From assembly GCA_030435675.1 (NCBI GenBank), contig CM059622.1, forward strand, positions 1,736,001-1,800,000: 64,000 bases of DNA, written 5' to 3'. The position numbers and the translations under genes were made by a program. Below are positions 20,197 through 31,429 of the stretch, piece by piece; position 1 is the stretch's first letter; each line of letters starts with the position of its first letter. The notes beneath the pieces were generated by a model. That model did not search any database. It had not been told where the DNA came from and saw nothing but the letters and a program-made list of their open reading frames with translations. The stretch is from Steinernema hermaphroditum (Eukaryota; Nematoda; Chromadorea; Rhabditida; Steinernematidae).

Positions 20197-21102
20197 CTAT
20201 TCGCACTTTGTTATCTTGCGTGTCGCCGCCTGTAATAGCGGTTCAGGAAGCGGTCTCGTCGTCGGAAGTGGCTGTAGTTCGACCAGAGATGTGCGGCCTT
20301 CCAACTGGATACTGTAATGGTCGGGCCTTCCATCAGGCTTTCCAAACAGTTGCTCGATTTTCTGTTCACTCCATCTACCGCTGCTACCTACCGAGAAGAA
20401 AAAGGTGTCGTCGGCTTTCCACTTCTCCACACAGGCTTCTACAACGGCGAAGTCCAGTACCCTACTGGACCATGCCAGGCACGATTTGATGTTATCCATT
20501 GCGATGAGCTTCAAGAGCAACTTCTCGTCCTCTGGTCTCTCCACTTGTGTGATACTTAATACCTGAATGTTCGTTGCTTGTTTCGAAAAGAAGTTGTAGG
20601 AGAATTGATTAAGCACGCAGATCGAAGGAGCCGTAAAGGGGACGCTGGCCAACTGATCGAGAACGATCTCGTACTCTTCCAGCTTGTCAAAGACAGTCTT
20701 ACTGACAACAATGTGTGCAGAGACGTGGTTGGAGCGAAAACATTCCAGAACGTGATCGAACTGTGACTCGGAAACGAGGAATTCGTCTTCTAAAACAACG
20801 TATCTTAGAAGCTGTGCATCACCGTAATCTATGAAGCATCTGTAAAATCGACTGAATCTGCGATCGAAAGTACGCGCCTCTTCCCACGTGAAGAGCCCCT
20901 GTGTCTCATTAACGATTAATCGCACATCCCATCCGTCCGATCTCCTTCTTATGTAAACGTCGACCGTCTGTCGGTTCGTCCTGTGCAGCTGCAATGTACG
21001 CTCCCATGCGCATCTTTTGAAGCTATCGGCAATCGTATGGAGCGTCCAGCGCTCAAGCAGTTCGGCGAGGTGGTCGACGAACAACAGCGGCACGTTTTCC
21101 AT
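20197..21102 (-). CDS. Fast-evolving single-exon protein, F-box-associated type (301 aa)
   Basis: A single exon from ATG at 21102 to a stop at 20197. It begins MENVPLLFVDHLAELLERWT, an amphipathic start typical of a large nematode-specific family of single-exon, F-box-like proteins that I associate with Steinernema. The body alternates predicted beta strands and helices (for example RYVVLEDEFLVSESQFDHVL), with no membrane span or signal peptide. If it is F-box-related it would select substrates for an SCF ubiquitin ligase, but the F-box itself is too diverged to name. A short MITE-like element lies just upstream. Confidence 0.6.
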   Translation of the reverse strand: MENVPLLFVDHLAELLERWTLHTIADSFKRCAWERTLQLHRTNRQTVDVYIRRRSDGWDVRLIVNETQGLFTWEEARTFDRRFSRFYRCFIDYGDAQLLRYVVLEDEFLVSESQFDHVLECFRSNHVSAHIVVSKTVFDKLEEYEIVLDQLASVPFTAPSICVLNQFSYNFFSKQATNIQVLSITQVERPEDEKLLLKLIAMDNIKSCLAWSSRVLDFAVVEACVEKWKADDTFFFSVGSSGRWSEQKIEQLFGKPDGRPDHYSIQLEGRTSLVELQPLPTTRPLPEPLLQAATRKITKCE

Positions 21103-21126
21103 CGCTGTAGGTGCTGCTGATGTTCA

Positions 21127-21312
21127 ATTTAATCTTTTAAATAGAGGCGGTTCATAGTAAAGGCGATGCACAATGCTATGCCTCAGAAGAACTGCGAACG
21201 GCAATGAAAGCGAGCAAAGATGCTAACATAGCAAAGGCGATGCAGAGATGCTGACTCGGTAAAATCGAGCCGACATCGCCTTTGTTATGAACGACCTCTA
21301 TTTAAAAGATTG
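21127..21312. mobile_element. MITE-like element with about 37-base inverted ends
   Basis: The left end (TCTTTTAAATAGAGGCGG... at about 21128-21163) is matched in reverse complement by the right end at about 21271-21310, with few differences. The total length is about 185 bases, there is no coding capacity, and the inside repeats GGCGATGC several times. The sequence TTAA occurs in or beside both ends, so the duplication could be TTAA, but I cannot fix it. It lies between two divergently transcribed genes. Confidence 0.55.
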
Positions 21313-21732
21313 CACTACCATTACCTATTCCCCATTGGGGAGTGATTTGCGGTTTCCCCGAACGCCATTCAAGAAATTCAAAAACCTAAGCCTTCCACTC
21401 ACTGTGGGGCCTTGCCCAGTTGGTGAAACTTGTTGCCACTGGGTTACTCAAGCCGAAGATCGGCGCAACTCCGATCAGGCCGCGCCTCCAGCTTCTTAGC
21501 GCCAAGATGTGGAGATTCTGATTCACTATAATTTATCATGACTCGTTTTACTTAGCAACTTGGGTATGCAATCCTAAGAGATGGATATGGACTCCCTCAA
21601 AGGCCGAACACATGACGTTCATTAACCCATATGCCGTCCACCGACGCGCGTTCGCGCCCGCTCGATATTTTCACAAATTTTTTCCGCCTATAATAATCCA
21701 TATTCCTTCACAGGTCGTTGCCACGTCGCACC
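21313..21732. other. Promoter region of the acidic single-exon gene
   Basis: No gene seen. TTCCTTCACAG ends about 20 bases before the ATG at 21733 and could be a trans-splice acceptor. Confidence 0.4.
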
Positions 21733-22686
21733 ATGAAAGCGCCCGAGAGCTTCGCGGATCTGAGCCGTGATGTTATCGACGACATCATGGACGTCACCTT
21801 CATGAACACGGAGCCCCGAGAGTTGCCACTCTATGCGATCGCCGGTCCATGGCACGACAGCTTCTTCGCCAAGCTGGACGTGTCCAACGATGTCGTGTGG
21901 CACGAGACTGGAATCGTCGAGGGAACGCTGAGTTTCGTTCGAGTTCGCCAGGCTAACTACACCTATAAACATTCCGGACCCGGTGGCTACATCTCCACGC
22001 TAATCATCCACTGCTTCGTCCCGATCGGCAACATCAAAGGCCTCAAGCAGTGCATCCAGGACACCAGAAGAGACGTGGAGCTGGTGGTCGGCAGCTTTCT
22101 CAGCTATGACTATAAGTTCGACTGGAGCATTCTACGGGACGTTTTGCGTTTGACGGTGAGAAGGGTGAACGACGAGGACTATGAAGACATGGACACTAGT
22201 TCCGAGGAATCGTCGTCCAGTGAGGAGGAGGAAGAAGAAGAGGAAGAACAGAAATGGGAGGAGGAAGAGGAGGAGGAGGACGAGGAGAGTTTGGTCAAGT
22301 TCCTCGACGCTCAGATGGCCGGCGACAAGTTGGTATCTCTTAAAATCAACTGCCCCATAGAAGTAAACGAGCAGCGCTGCTTGGACCTCGTCTTGAAGCC
22401 CAACTTTGAAAGACTCGAGCTCGATCAGCAGCTCTCGTTTGACGTGTGCCGCCAAATCTACGAGCACTTCAAAGCGACCGATTCCGTGTGCCGTCACACG
22501 AAGGTTGTCAGCTTCAATTACGAAGAAGACCCGCGTCACAGCACCAACGAGGTCAGAGGACGGCTTCGCAGGCTCATCGGAACCGATCATGACTATGCTG
22601 TGGTGAACACGAATCATCCTGATATGATTGTTTATGTCAAGATTGGAACGAAAAGGATCACCATTTCTTTGATGTACAAACAGTGA
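21733..22686 (+). CDS. Acidic-loop single-exon protein, F-box-associated type (317 aa)
   Basis: Starts at the ATG at 21733 (MKAPESFADLSRDVIDDIMD) and runs to a TGA without introns. The N-terminal segment ADLSRDVIDDIMD is like the helix that opens nematode F-box proteins. In the middle (residues about 155-190) is a Ser/Glu run followed by long Glu tracts, probably a disordered acidic linker. After it the protein returns to beta-strand-like sequence (DKLVSLKINCPIEV, then CLDLVLKPNFERLELDQ), as in leucine-rich or FTH-type substrate-binding regions. There is no signal peptide. It belongs to the same general class as the 20197-21102 gene but is not a recent duplicate. AATAAA follows shortly after the stop. 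Confidence 0.65.
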   Translation: MKAPESFADLSRDVIDDIMDVTFMNTEPRELPLYAIAGPWHDSFFAKLDVSNDVVWHETGIVEGTLSFVRVRQANYTYKHSGPGGYISTLIIHCFVPIGNIKGLKQCIQDTRRDVELVVGSFLSYDYKFDWSILRDVLRLTVRRVNDEDYEDMDTSSEESSSSEEEEEEEEEQKWEEEEEEEDEESLVKFLDAQMAGDKLVSLKINCPIEVNEQRCLDLVLKPNFERLELDQQLSFDVCRQIYEHFKATDSVCRHTKVVSFNYEEDPRHSTNEVRGRLRRLIGTDHDYAVVNTNHPDMIVYVKIGTKRITISLMYKQ

Positions 22687-22763
22687 GTTGGACATACAGA
22701 TAATTAATAAAATCTATGGTCGCATGTGATGTGGGTTCGTCTTGTCGCTGAATAAATGGTCAT

Positions 22764-23465
22764 GTTGAGTCGCCGCCTAAGAAGTGACAGCTGGGTGGTC
22801 CTGAGGGAAAATGGATCGAATCCTGAGAAACCGAACTCACATCCCCTATGGTCGTTCAATGGTCAAACAATCCCTTTGTGTCATGGATCCTTCCGCCTCG
22901 TTAGGCACATTTCCTAATTTGAGGGTCCTCCGCCGTCCCTTCTGCATCCCTAAAGGCCGATGGTCGCCCCTCTCCTTCGCACTTCCCCGCTAACCTCTCT
23001 GGATTTTCCATCGGAAGACGCAGAAGAAGGTGGTGAAACGTTTTTGTCGGAAATGAAAGTGCGAAACGGCGCTTTTTGGGCGTCTCTGGTGTGAACGCCT
23101 CTTCTGTTAGGCCAGCACGCGGCCTCTTTTGTCCAAAAAGCAAACATTAACGTGCCAAGAGGAGGTGTAAGGTCTGCCGAGACCCTCTTAATTCGCTTAA
23201 TTCTTCGGCGCCCTAACGACCTCACCGCCTAATAGAATTTGCGTCCACAACCAAAACACTTCATCATGCTTCTTCTGTCCCAAAAAGTGACTGAAATATC
23301 TCAAGGCTCCACCGGAAGAGGATGGAAAGGACGCCTATCTTCGGCGGTCATCGAAGACTTCGAGGCGCTCAGCCGTGAGCGCGCGAAAGGGACTGTTATG
23401 TAACAGGCGGTTACGGTAATTTGTTGACCGGTGATGGCCGTGGCGGTCGTCTTTGATGGGGAAGT
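22764..23465 (-). repeat. Dispersed repeat copy 1 (module A)
   Basis: Module A of the A'-B'-C-D family, here on the minus strand relative to the orientation used for 37.7-39.6 kb. It shares hundreds of bases with 27436-27945, 38010-38700 and 51955-52650. The open frames in it recur in every copy and are repeat DNA, not genes. Confidence 0.8.
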
Positions 23466-23573
23466 AGCCGGTATCTCGGCGGAAATCACTATCCAAGGGA
23501 TAAAAACGCTTTATTAAGGTGGGTATACAATGTGCGATAAACAAAATAAGTTATTTCATGGATTTTACGGCTT

Positions 23574-24332
23574 TCACTGGATTTGGATTTCCGAAACAAA
23601 TCGAGCATTATAGCGGAAGTTCATGTTGACCATAATAGCTCGAGCGATTTGGCGCATCTGGAACTTCGAGGCCGAGATGCCCTCGATTTGGACGGTCGTT
23701 TGGACGTTGTAGTCGATGACGGTCGCTAAAACATCGATTATATGTCTGTGCTTCATGATCGTCTTTGGCCCTATCGTATCAGAACCAACGCTTACGTTGC
23801 GCGGCAGCATTCATGTAGAAGTTCTTCTGCACACAGTTCGCCATCTGGACGATCTCGGCCGGGGTGATGAGCTTGACAACAGCTCCAGATTCTACAAGCC
23901 CGAAGCGTTGTCCAATCGCGGTCATCATGCCGGTGGCCTTTCGACAGTCGCTGACTTCCTGCGCCGTGTAGGCCGATCGGACGGTGACTCCTTGAGTGGG
24001 GAAGCCGGAATCCACGATCGCCGACAGGACCTAAAGTGCTGTAGTCCTCATTGGGGTAAAAGACGATAGCTTACGGCAGCTTCGATGTCGGAGTTGGCCT
24101 TGATGTTAGCGTCGGATTGGGTCAGCGACTGTCCGGGGAAGAAGGACTGAAGCGATTCGGCGTTGTTCTCCGGGTAGGTCCAGGCGACCGGCGGGCTGAA
24201 GTCCATGGTGAACGTGGGGTTCTGAATGATGCGACTGTCGTCGGCGTTGCCGCCGCCGATTCCGCCGGCGCCACAGGCCGCCGAGAAGTGGGCATTGGCG
24301 ACGAGAAGGGCTACAACACCGAAGGCGAACAT
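23574..24332 (-). CDS. Secreted protein of unknown function (214 aa)
   Basis: Three exons on the minus strand (24332-24075, 24030-23796, 23725-23574) join in frame. The first residues, MFAFGVVALLVANAHFSAAC, are a signal peptide. A short Gly-rich linker and MDFSPPVAWTYPENN follow. The second half has YTAQEVSDCRKATGMMTAIG and NVQTTVQIEGISASKFQMRQ. Only a few cysteines are present. I do not recognise the domain. Secretion to the extracellular space, or to a gland or cuticle compartment, is inferred from the leader. Introns are 44 and 70 bases with TTTAG-type acceptors. Confidence 0.75.
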
Positions 24333-24534
24333 CTTCGAGACTGGTACACGGGACGGCGGCCAGCCTTCTTAAGTGCATTGGCGGTGGCTGTCGTAAAAGC
24401 TGTAAACGAATGTTTCCTAGTCGGCTTGTTTGGTCGTTTTAGGGCCGCCGATTGTTGCCACCTTTTTGCTACTTGTGGACATTGGTCGGCTGCTTGTTTG
24501 TCTTTGTTGATCGTGGTTTGCTAAGATGTCTGGA

Positions 24535-25100
24535 CATCGTACGATTGCATGGATTTGGAGTTGTTCCCTGAACATCATTGTCGAAGGATAATCCGCAGCT
24601 GACGACGAGGGTGACCTCCCCTTTTATTTTGGAATCGCTTTCGGTCGATTGGCGACAAAAGGGAGAGAGGGAGTGGAGGGTTTGATTAGCGGAAGAGCCG
24701 CGAGAACACATGTGGAATGTGCCGAGTTCTCTGAGGGGAGATGTCATCTGGATGACGGAATGAAAGGGAAGGACCACCTGAGGAGAGACCGTAAACCCGT
24801 CACGGGACGCGTTGCGTAACTGTGACGGTTATTGTCGGTCATAAAGGTGGACACCGTAAATTAGGAGCTGATCCGATTTGGAATTGTCACACTCGTGGCC
24901 ATCGTAATTTATTCTTTCGCGCATTCCGTCATAGTGACTAAAAAGAAAAGAAGACAAAATATTTCATCCACAGTATCCTTAGAGGAGTCCCTTCGAAACA
25001 CCGCTCGTTCGCTTGACCGCTCCACAGACTCAAAGGCCACTGAATGATGTCTACGATGCCATCGAGACTGTCTAGAATCTTGCAAAACCTTCTTAAGCAT
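24535..25100 (-). repeat. Dispersed repeat copy 2 (module C)
   Basis: Reverse complement of module C as seen at about 28700-29135, slightly more diverged than the other C copies and lacking part of its 5' end. Confidence 0.75.
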
Positions 25101-25141
25101 TTCGATGGCTGGTTCAACTCATTTCGATCTAACTGACTACT

Positions 25142-25874
25142 ATGGGCTGGTTGAAGAGGGGCTGGAGTACCGATGCGGCTCCTGCAGCGACGACCTTCAA
25201 CTTTCGTCCACTCAACGTGAACGATTTCGATGCTGTTCGAGCGTAAGCTTTCTCTGGAGCATACACTCATTGCAATTCGTGATTTTCAGGCTGAGCAACT
25301 CGTCATTTCCAATTAGATACCCCGATGTATGGCTGGGGAGCTTGTGCGTCAACAAGAACAACGACTACCGCACGGTCGGATGTTTCACCACCAATGGGAC
25401 TCTCGTCGGATTTGTCGTCGTAGTTCCTGATCATTACAATTACGAAGTTGTGCATCATCCAACTGAATTTGAAATGACGCTGGCGAACGAGGTGGACAAC
25501 AAGGTGAATAGTGTAACGAGAAGTAGTTCAGCCGAAAAAAACACTTGTTTAGGTTGCCTATGTGTCAAGCATAGCAGTTGACAGGAACTTCCAGCGGATG
25601 GGAATCGGTTCGGAACTGTTGCGGCTGGCGATGGCAATCTGCTTGAGCGATGCAAAGGAACCACGACTGATGTATCTCCACGTGCATCATGCGAATGTGG
25701 CCGCGCAGAGGATGTACGAAAGAATGGGATTTGTAAACCGTCACACCAACACTCGGTAAGTGGATTTAATTTGTTTTTTACTACCATTTGACTGAATTCT
25801 CTCTTTTCAGATACTACTACATCGACCACCAAGAGCAGGCGGCTTACATCTTTGTCAAATATCTCGTAAACTGA
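25142..25874 (+). CDS. GNAT N-acetyltransferase, NAA60/NAA50-like, copy 1
   Basis: Four exons (25142-25242, 25290-25503, 25553-25755, 25811-25874). The start MGWLKRGWSTD was chosen because it is the ATG in frame with the first conserved strand, FNFRPLNVNDFDAVRAL. Landmarks match the NAA60 fold: FPIRYPDVWL (compare FPIEYPDSWY in human NAA60), the beta4 strand YVSSIAVDRNFQRMGIGSEL with the acetyl-CoA pyrophosphate loop, MYLHVHHANVAAQRMYERMG, and the final YYYIDHQEQAAYIFVKYL. Such enzymes acetylate protein N-termini, NAA60 doing so at Golgi or other membranes. This copy lacks the long membrane-binding tail of NAA60, so it may be cytosolic. Tandem with copy 2 downstream. Confidence 0.85.
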
Positions 25875-26135
25875 CACAATTGTAAGATTGTCCCGTTTGT
25901 AAAGTAAGATGTGTTACCCGAAAAGGTTTCATTGGTGCGATTCTGTATCAAAGTGAAGTGCTCGCTTAAAAAATCGAAAAATCGTGTTGGTAAATCAGGA
26001 AATTTATTGGCAATTTGAGCTTAAAGTTCCTCTGCTCTGTTGGCGGGTAAAACGTTCATCGCCTCTCGCGCTCTCAACTTCGCGCGCAGATGTTCTCTGA
26101 AATACCCGTTCTGCTTGACCGTGATACTGACAGTC

Positions 26136-27098
26136 ATGGTGTTTTTGAAGACCATGTGGCGCACGGATAAAATGCCGTTTTGGATGAGGTGCGACATACG
26201 GCATCTCAAGGAGAATGATCTCGACGCCGTCAAGAAGTAAGTGTTATCTTTTCTGTAGTGATGCAGTATTATAATGCGTTTCAGGCTCAGCAACGAGGAG
26301 TTGCCTGTTCAGTACAGCGACGCGTGGTTCCACAGAATCTGCGAGAACGACGCCGATGAATATCTTGCCATCGGCTGCTTCAATCAACACCTGTACGGAT
26401 TCATCGCCATTGATCGCGAATATTACAAGAACGAGCTGAAGCGTAAGCCGAACAGATGCAGCGCTTTCGAAAAGGAGCTTTCCGTGGAAGCGAAGGAGCA
26501 GGTGATCAAAACCGCGAGCGGAAGTCGTTTAGTCACCCAGAGCATTCAGATGTCCTATGTGGTGAGCGTAGCGGTATGCAAGGAGTTCCAGAATATGGGA
26601 ATTGCTACGGAGCTGATGCGAATGGCAATCGAGCTCTTGAAGGAAGAAACGAAGCCCAACGTGATTTATCTCCACGTGCTTGTCGACAATGAGCCCGCGC
26701 TGAAGTTGTACTCGAAGTTCGGATTTGTGAACCGGCACACTAATGACCAGTAAGTGTCGTTTTTGCCTGTTTTTTAAATATTTATTGTCTACAAACGCTG
26801 CGCTTAAGAGTGCTATGATTACTCAAGCGGTCGGTTTCCCTTTTGCAAAGCTGTCTAAAGGCGACACTTATTGTCTCAATAAGATGTCTGACTCTAATTT
26901 ATCATTTCATTACGGGTATCACATAGACTAAGAGTGGTCGCGATTGCTAGAAAAAAACTGCCAAGCTTGCATTGTAGACCGTCGTTATGCCATCGTTTTC
27001 ATTACTTTTAACCTAACTCTTTGTTTTCTAGATACCTCATTGTGCGACCAGAAGAGTTTCGAGCAGCTCATATCTTCGTCAAGAAGCTCGATGTTTAA
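26136..27098 (+). CDS. GNAT N-acetyltransferase, NAA60/NAA50-like, copy 2
   Basis: Three exons (26136-26236, 26285-26749, 27032-27098). The start is uncertain, with in-frame ATGs at 26136, 26154 and 26172. The conserved part begins CDIRHLKENDLDAVKKL. Landmarks are LPVQYSDAWFHRICEN, YVVSVAVCKEFQNMGIATEL (beta4 and the acetyl-CoA loop), IYLHVLVDNEPALKLYSKFG and FVNRHTNDQ. The last exon ends FRAAHIFVKKLDV. It has lost the intron before the beta4 strand that copy 1 has and gained length in the 282-base final intron. Copy 1 and copy 2 share FVNRHTN, so they arose by tandem duplication, but they have diverged widely. AATAAA occurs twice soon after the stop. Confidence 0.85.
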
Positions 27099-27435
27099 GC
27101 TGAATTGTGTAAATAAGATTGAAGCGCCTTGTGAATAAAAGCAATAAAAGCTGATGTGACCTCTGAAATGAAAGCGGCCGCCTGCTATTGTTTTTGTTTT
27201 GTGCTCTGTGACCTCAGATGTTCGCGTGGCGCAACAAAAGAGCGCCCGAGGAAGTTGCGGAAAGCGGTTGCGGCGCAGGGTGATGCAATTGAAGAACCGC
27301 TACATCTGCCACTGGTGTGCGGCGGTGAGTCAAAGCTCTTTTTTTTGTTGAGGATGATTGCGAGGAGATGCTATTGAACAGATGTTCGGTATTTGTGTGA
27401 ATGATTACAGTAGTCTTGTTGAGGTTAGCTTGTTT
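27099..27435. other. 3' flank of GNAT copy 2
   Basis: A 21-codon ATG frame at 27218-27283 follows an ACCTCAG acceptor but ends at a TGA. It may be a leftover 5' exon cut off by the repeat beginning at 27436, or chance. Confidence 0.35.
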
Positions 27436-27945
27436 CCAGAAGCATGATGGTTGCTCCTCTCCTTTGCACTTTCCCGCTAACCTCTCTGGATTTTCCATCG
27501 GAAGACGCTTAAGAAGGTGGCGAAACGTTTTTGTCGGAAATGAAAGTGCGAAACGGCGCTTTTTGGGCGTCTCTGGTGTGAACGCCTCTTCTGTTAGGCC
27601 AGCACGCGGCCTCTTTCGTCCGAAAAGCAAACATTAATGTGCCAAGAGGAGGTGTCAGGCCTGCCGAGGCCCTCTTAATTCGCTTAATTCTTCGGCGCCC
27701 TAACGACCTCACCGCCTAATAGAATTTGCGTCCACAACCAAAACACTTCATCATGCTTCTTCTGTCCCAAAAAGTGACTGAAATGTCTCAAGGCTGCACC
27801 GGAAGAGGATGGAAAGGACGCCTATCTTCGGCGGTCATCGAAGACTTCGAGGCGCTCAGCCGTGAGCGCGCGAAAGCGACAGTTATGTATCAGGAGGTTA
27901 CGGTAATTTGTGATGACCGGTGATGGCCGTGGCGGTCAACTTCGA
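27436..27945 (-). repeat. Dispersed repeat copy 3 (module A, partial)
   Basis: Matches 22900-23450 closely in the same orientation. The outer 120 bases of module A are missing. Confidence 0.8.
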
Positions 27946-28334
27946 CAGGGAGGACACACGGAAGGAAAAGTTCATTCATAAATCGATCATTTTCCAAAAA
28001 GTGCGCCAATAAAAACTCCGTGAGAAACATCTGTCCGTCCGGTGCTCTATTTATGCCGGCAGTTGGCACGTGTGAAACGTCCCATTGGCCGCCTTATCGT
28101 CTCGTCAAAAAACTGTTGCGCAAACTCGAAGGCCGATCTCTTTCGGTGCAAGATTACATGACAGATCGAAACAAAAGAAGTGTTTACCGAAGCGACTGGC
28201 TTGAGTATAGTGTCAACAAGCTGCTATTGTATGTGGCCGCTTCCAGATTCTCGTGCGCTTCTCGATATTCTGTGATGCTTTGTGAGTTCTACGCAATTTT
28301 TTTCCACTACCCACGGAGACAATTTCTAGACGGT
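27946..28334. other. Spacer between repeat copies 3 and 4
   Basis: No gene seen. Confidence 0.4.
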
Positions 28335-29135
28335 GATTGAAAGTGGAATGTGTTGCGCGATTTCTTTTTCGGATAATCGTGAAGAGATCCAATCGAACAG
28401 ATGTTTGATATTCTTCTCGCCTTCTTGAGTGGATTCCGAGGTCTTCTCGGGCTTTTCCGTCTCTGATAGGCATCACAAAGGAGCCACTTGATGGAATATT
28501 CCTTTGGGAGAAGCGGCGGAGACATTAAAGAGATCGTTTGTTGATCACTGTGATCATAAGAGAAGACGTCTATACCGATCGCGTCTCAAGAGACGTTATG
28601 CTGGAACTGTCTACTGCCTAGATTTTTTCAAACCCTTTGCAAAATACAGGTCTCGATGGCATTGTAGACGTCCACAAATCTCATTCAGTGGCCTTTGACT
28701 CTGTGGAACGGTCGACGAATCGAGTTTCGAAGGGACTCTTCTAAGGATACTGTAGATGAAATATTTTGCTTTTTTTCTTGTTGATGGGATGCGCGAAAGC
28801 ATAAATTACGATGGCCACGACACTTCCAAATCGGATCAGATCCTAATTTACGGTGTCCACCTTTATGACCGACAATAACCGTCACAGTTACGCAACGCGT
28901 CCCGTGACGGGTTTACGGTCTCTCCTCAGGTGGTCCTTCCCTTTTATTCCGTCATCCAGATGACATCTCCCCTCAGAGAACTCGGCACATTCCACATGTG
29001 TTCTCGCGGCTCTTCCGCTAATCAAACCCTCCACTCCCTCTCTCCCTTTTGTCGCCAATCGACCGAAAGCGATTCCAAAATAAAAGAGGAGGTCACCCTC
29101 ATCGTCAGCTGCGGATTATCCTTCGATCCGATCCG
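28335..29135 (+). repeat. Dispersed repeat copy 4 (modules B'-C)
   Basis: Recurs in reverse complement at about 40960-41830 with high identity. B' spans about 28335-28550 and C about 28550-29135. Confidence 0.85.
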
Positions 29136-29639
29136 GGGACAAGGCTAAGGGCAGATGAATTTTGAATGGTTCCGATTTCTAGTGCATCCTTTGGAGTGTT
29201 CCGATTATGAGGTCGGCACATTCCGCGCGATATGTCACAAATACAAACTCATTAATCATCTCCCACGGAGGATCGTAAAGAGAAACCGTCGATTTGTCTT
29301 ATCTGCACCTTTTCGGGTCACTTTACGCACCGCTTGCTCCGTTGCGCTTTCTCAGCGCTATCATATCTGATGTGATGTTGTGCTAGGAGTACTCTGGACT
29401 ACCTCATCTTTCGTTTATGCTCGAAGCAGAACTGCTCTTATCCTCTACAAACTCTATCCACCCATTCCCATCGTTTTGTCATCGTTTCCCACCACTTCGC
29501 ACCTCAATCCCGTCATCTTGATTAAAAGACAAACAGCAGCTATGACTCCTCAAGTGGCTCATCACGTCACACTCGTATTCATACAGTAGCTCCTCTCTTG
29601 CGCTATGCACACTCTGTAAATCTGTTGACCCCTCTTATA
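29136..29639. other. 3' flank of glutamine synthetase
   Basis: No gene seen. Open frames are short and unrecognised. Confidence 0.4.
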
Positions 29640-31259
29640 TTACATAAGCGTCGTTTTGGCAATGGCTCCAGTGACGGAATAAGGATCACAGTTTGACGAC
29701 GGGCGTCGGTCCTCGAGGTAGCCCTTCTTCTCGTCGAACACCTGCCGATTGATGCGCACGCTTGCTCCGCGATTCGCCACTCCCCACGAGAATTCATCGA
29801 CGCTTGACGTTTCGTGCCTTCCGGTAAGACGTCTCAGATTGTCCCGTCCGTTGTGCGGATCGTACAGCGCCATGTGTTCCTTGTGGCGTGCGGCGAGCTT
29901 TTCGCACGCGGATTCGATGAACTTGTAGCCTCCTTCTGCGCGCATCGAGGCTGTACTGTAGTTCGTGTGGCAGCCGGCACCGTTCCATTCGCCAACGGTC
30001 GCTTGAGGTTTCGGGTCCAGCGAGATGATCACTCCAAATTGTTCGGCTACGCGGTGCAGCAAGTAGCGCGCCATCCACAGCTCGTCACCCATCGCGATGC
30101 CTTCGCATGGTCCGATTTGGAATTCCCATTGGCCCGGCGTCACTTCTGAAATGAGAAAGGATTAGCGGGGGTTGTAAAAGGGGGATTATTGAAAGTTTTC
30201 ATTTGGGAGAGCGGGGCAAGCGCGGGGAGTGGGAAAGGGTGTAGCACTGAGCTCTGAAATTTGCGTGAATAATTTCACTTTTCTTGCAATAAAAATTCCC
30301 TTTACCCTTCGACTTTGACGAGCCACTTTAGTTCGGTCAGTTTGCCAAAATGGTGACCCAAATCAAATGAAAATTAGCTCCAAATTTATGCTGATAAGAA
30401 GTTCCGGCCGGAACAAAGAAATTAACCGAAACTACATGAGAAAAACATCACTTTAAACGATACAAAACTGATTGGAACTGGACAATTCTTCTTTCCATCA
30501 ATATTTCCGAACACAATAAGCAAAACCTACCGGCATTCGTCCCGTAAATCGTCAATCCCGCATTCAAACAAGCGCGATAGTGAGCTTCGACGATTTCGCG
30601 ACCAACCACGCGATCTGCGCCAACGCCGCAATAGTACGGACCCTGCGGCGCCGGGAATCCATGCTTCGGCCATCCGAGCGGATATCCATCGCGGTCGAGC
30701 ATCAGATACTCCTGCTCCATGCCGAACCAGGGCTTATCCTTCGAGCACGCCATCATGGTCTTGTGACATTCGGCGCGATGGTTTGTTTCTGCAAAAGAAA
30801 CAATAGTTACTATTCCACAATTTGCAGCGATTTCACTCACTTGTAGGCTTCATGTCCTTGTCGAACGTTTCGCACAGTACCAGCTTCGCATTTCCGCCCA
30901 GAAACGGATCCGGATAGACGGCCACCGGCTTCAAGTACGTGTCCGAATCTCGTCCTTGCGCTTGACCGGTCGACGAGCCATCGTAGTTCCAAATTGGGTA
31001 CTCTGAAATCGACGAAATTGAAGATACGGAATGTTTTCCGCCAAATTTGTGTTTTGCGCAGACATCGCTCCAAGAACCCACCAGAAATATATCGTGGCAC
31101 GATATTCATCGTGCGTGTCTTCGAGCGGAGATGTTCGCCGGTGCCATCGATCCAGATGTAAGTGGCCTGGCACTTGACCGGAGGACGCATCCCGAGAAAC
31201 ATGTCGGTCGTCGGGCTCGCCAGCGGGATCTTCACAGCCCAGTTGTTCGTGCTACCCAT
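29640..31259 (-). CDS. Glutamine synthetase, type II (367 aa)
   Basis: Four minus-strand exons (31259-31082, 31002-30841, 30788-30531, 30145-29640) join in frame. The enzyme makes glutamine from glutamate and ammonia using ATP. Visible hallmarks are [16 protein letters not shown] and [11 protein letters not shown] of the N-terminal beta-grasp domain, [63 protein letters not shown] metal/ATP residues (here [13 protein letters not shown]), [10 protein letters not shown] and [14 protein letters not shown]. The length matches the animal enzyme (about 360-373). The third intron is long (385 bases); the others are 52-79. The gene looks fully functional. Its 5' flank abuts the left end of the large palindrome. 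Confidence 0.96.
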
Positions 31260-31429
31260 CTTCGTGCCGAGCGACCGATCGCGGCTCCCAGTTTCAGGTG
31301 AGTGACCGCTTCAGCCGACTGAAGCCCGAAGTCGGCTCCGCGGTGCTGTCTAGACAGACAAGCTGCTTGAACCGTCTACTGTACTTTTATTGTCTAGGTT
31401 AGTTTCGGCGTCCAATACGGTACATGGCG

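Noticed and set aside
22901..23143. Recurring open frame (MLFGQKRPRAGL...) in four places
   Set aside because: It recurs because it lies in repeat module A. The frame is not longer than the repeat allows, carries no domain, and copies differ by indels.
27218..27283. Short 21-residue peptide gene after an ACCTCAG acceptor
   Set aside because: It stops after 21 codons with no leader peptide and abuts a repeat copy. I could not decide between a cut-off first exon and chance.
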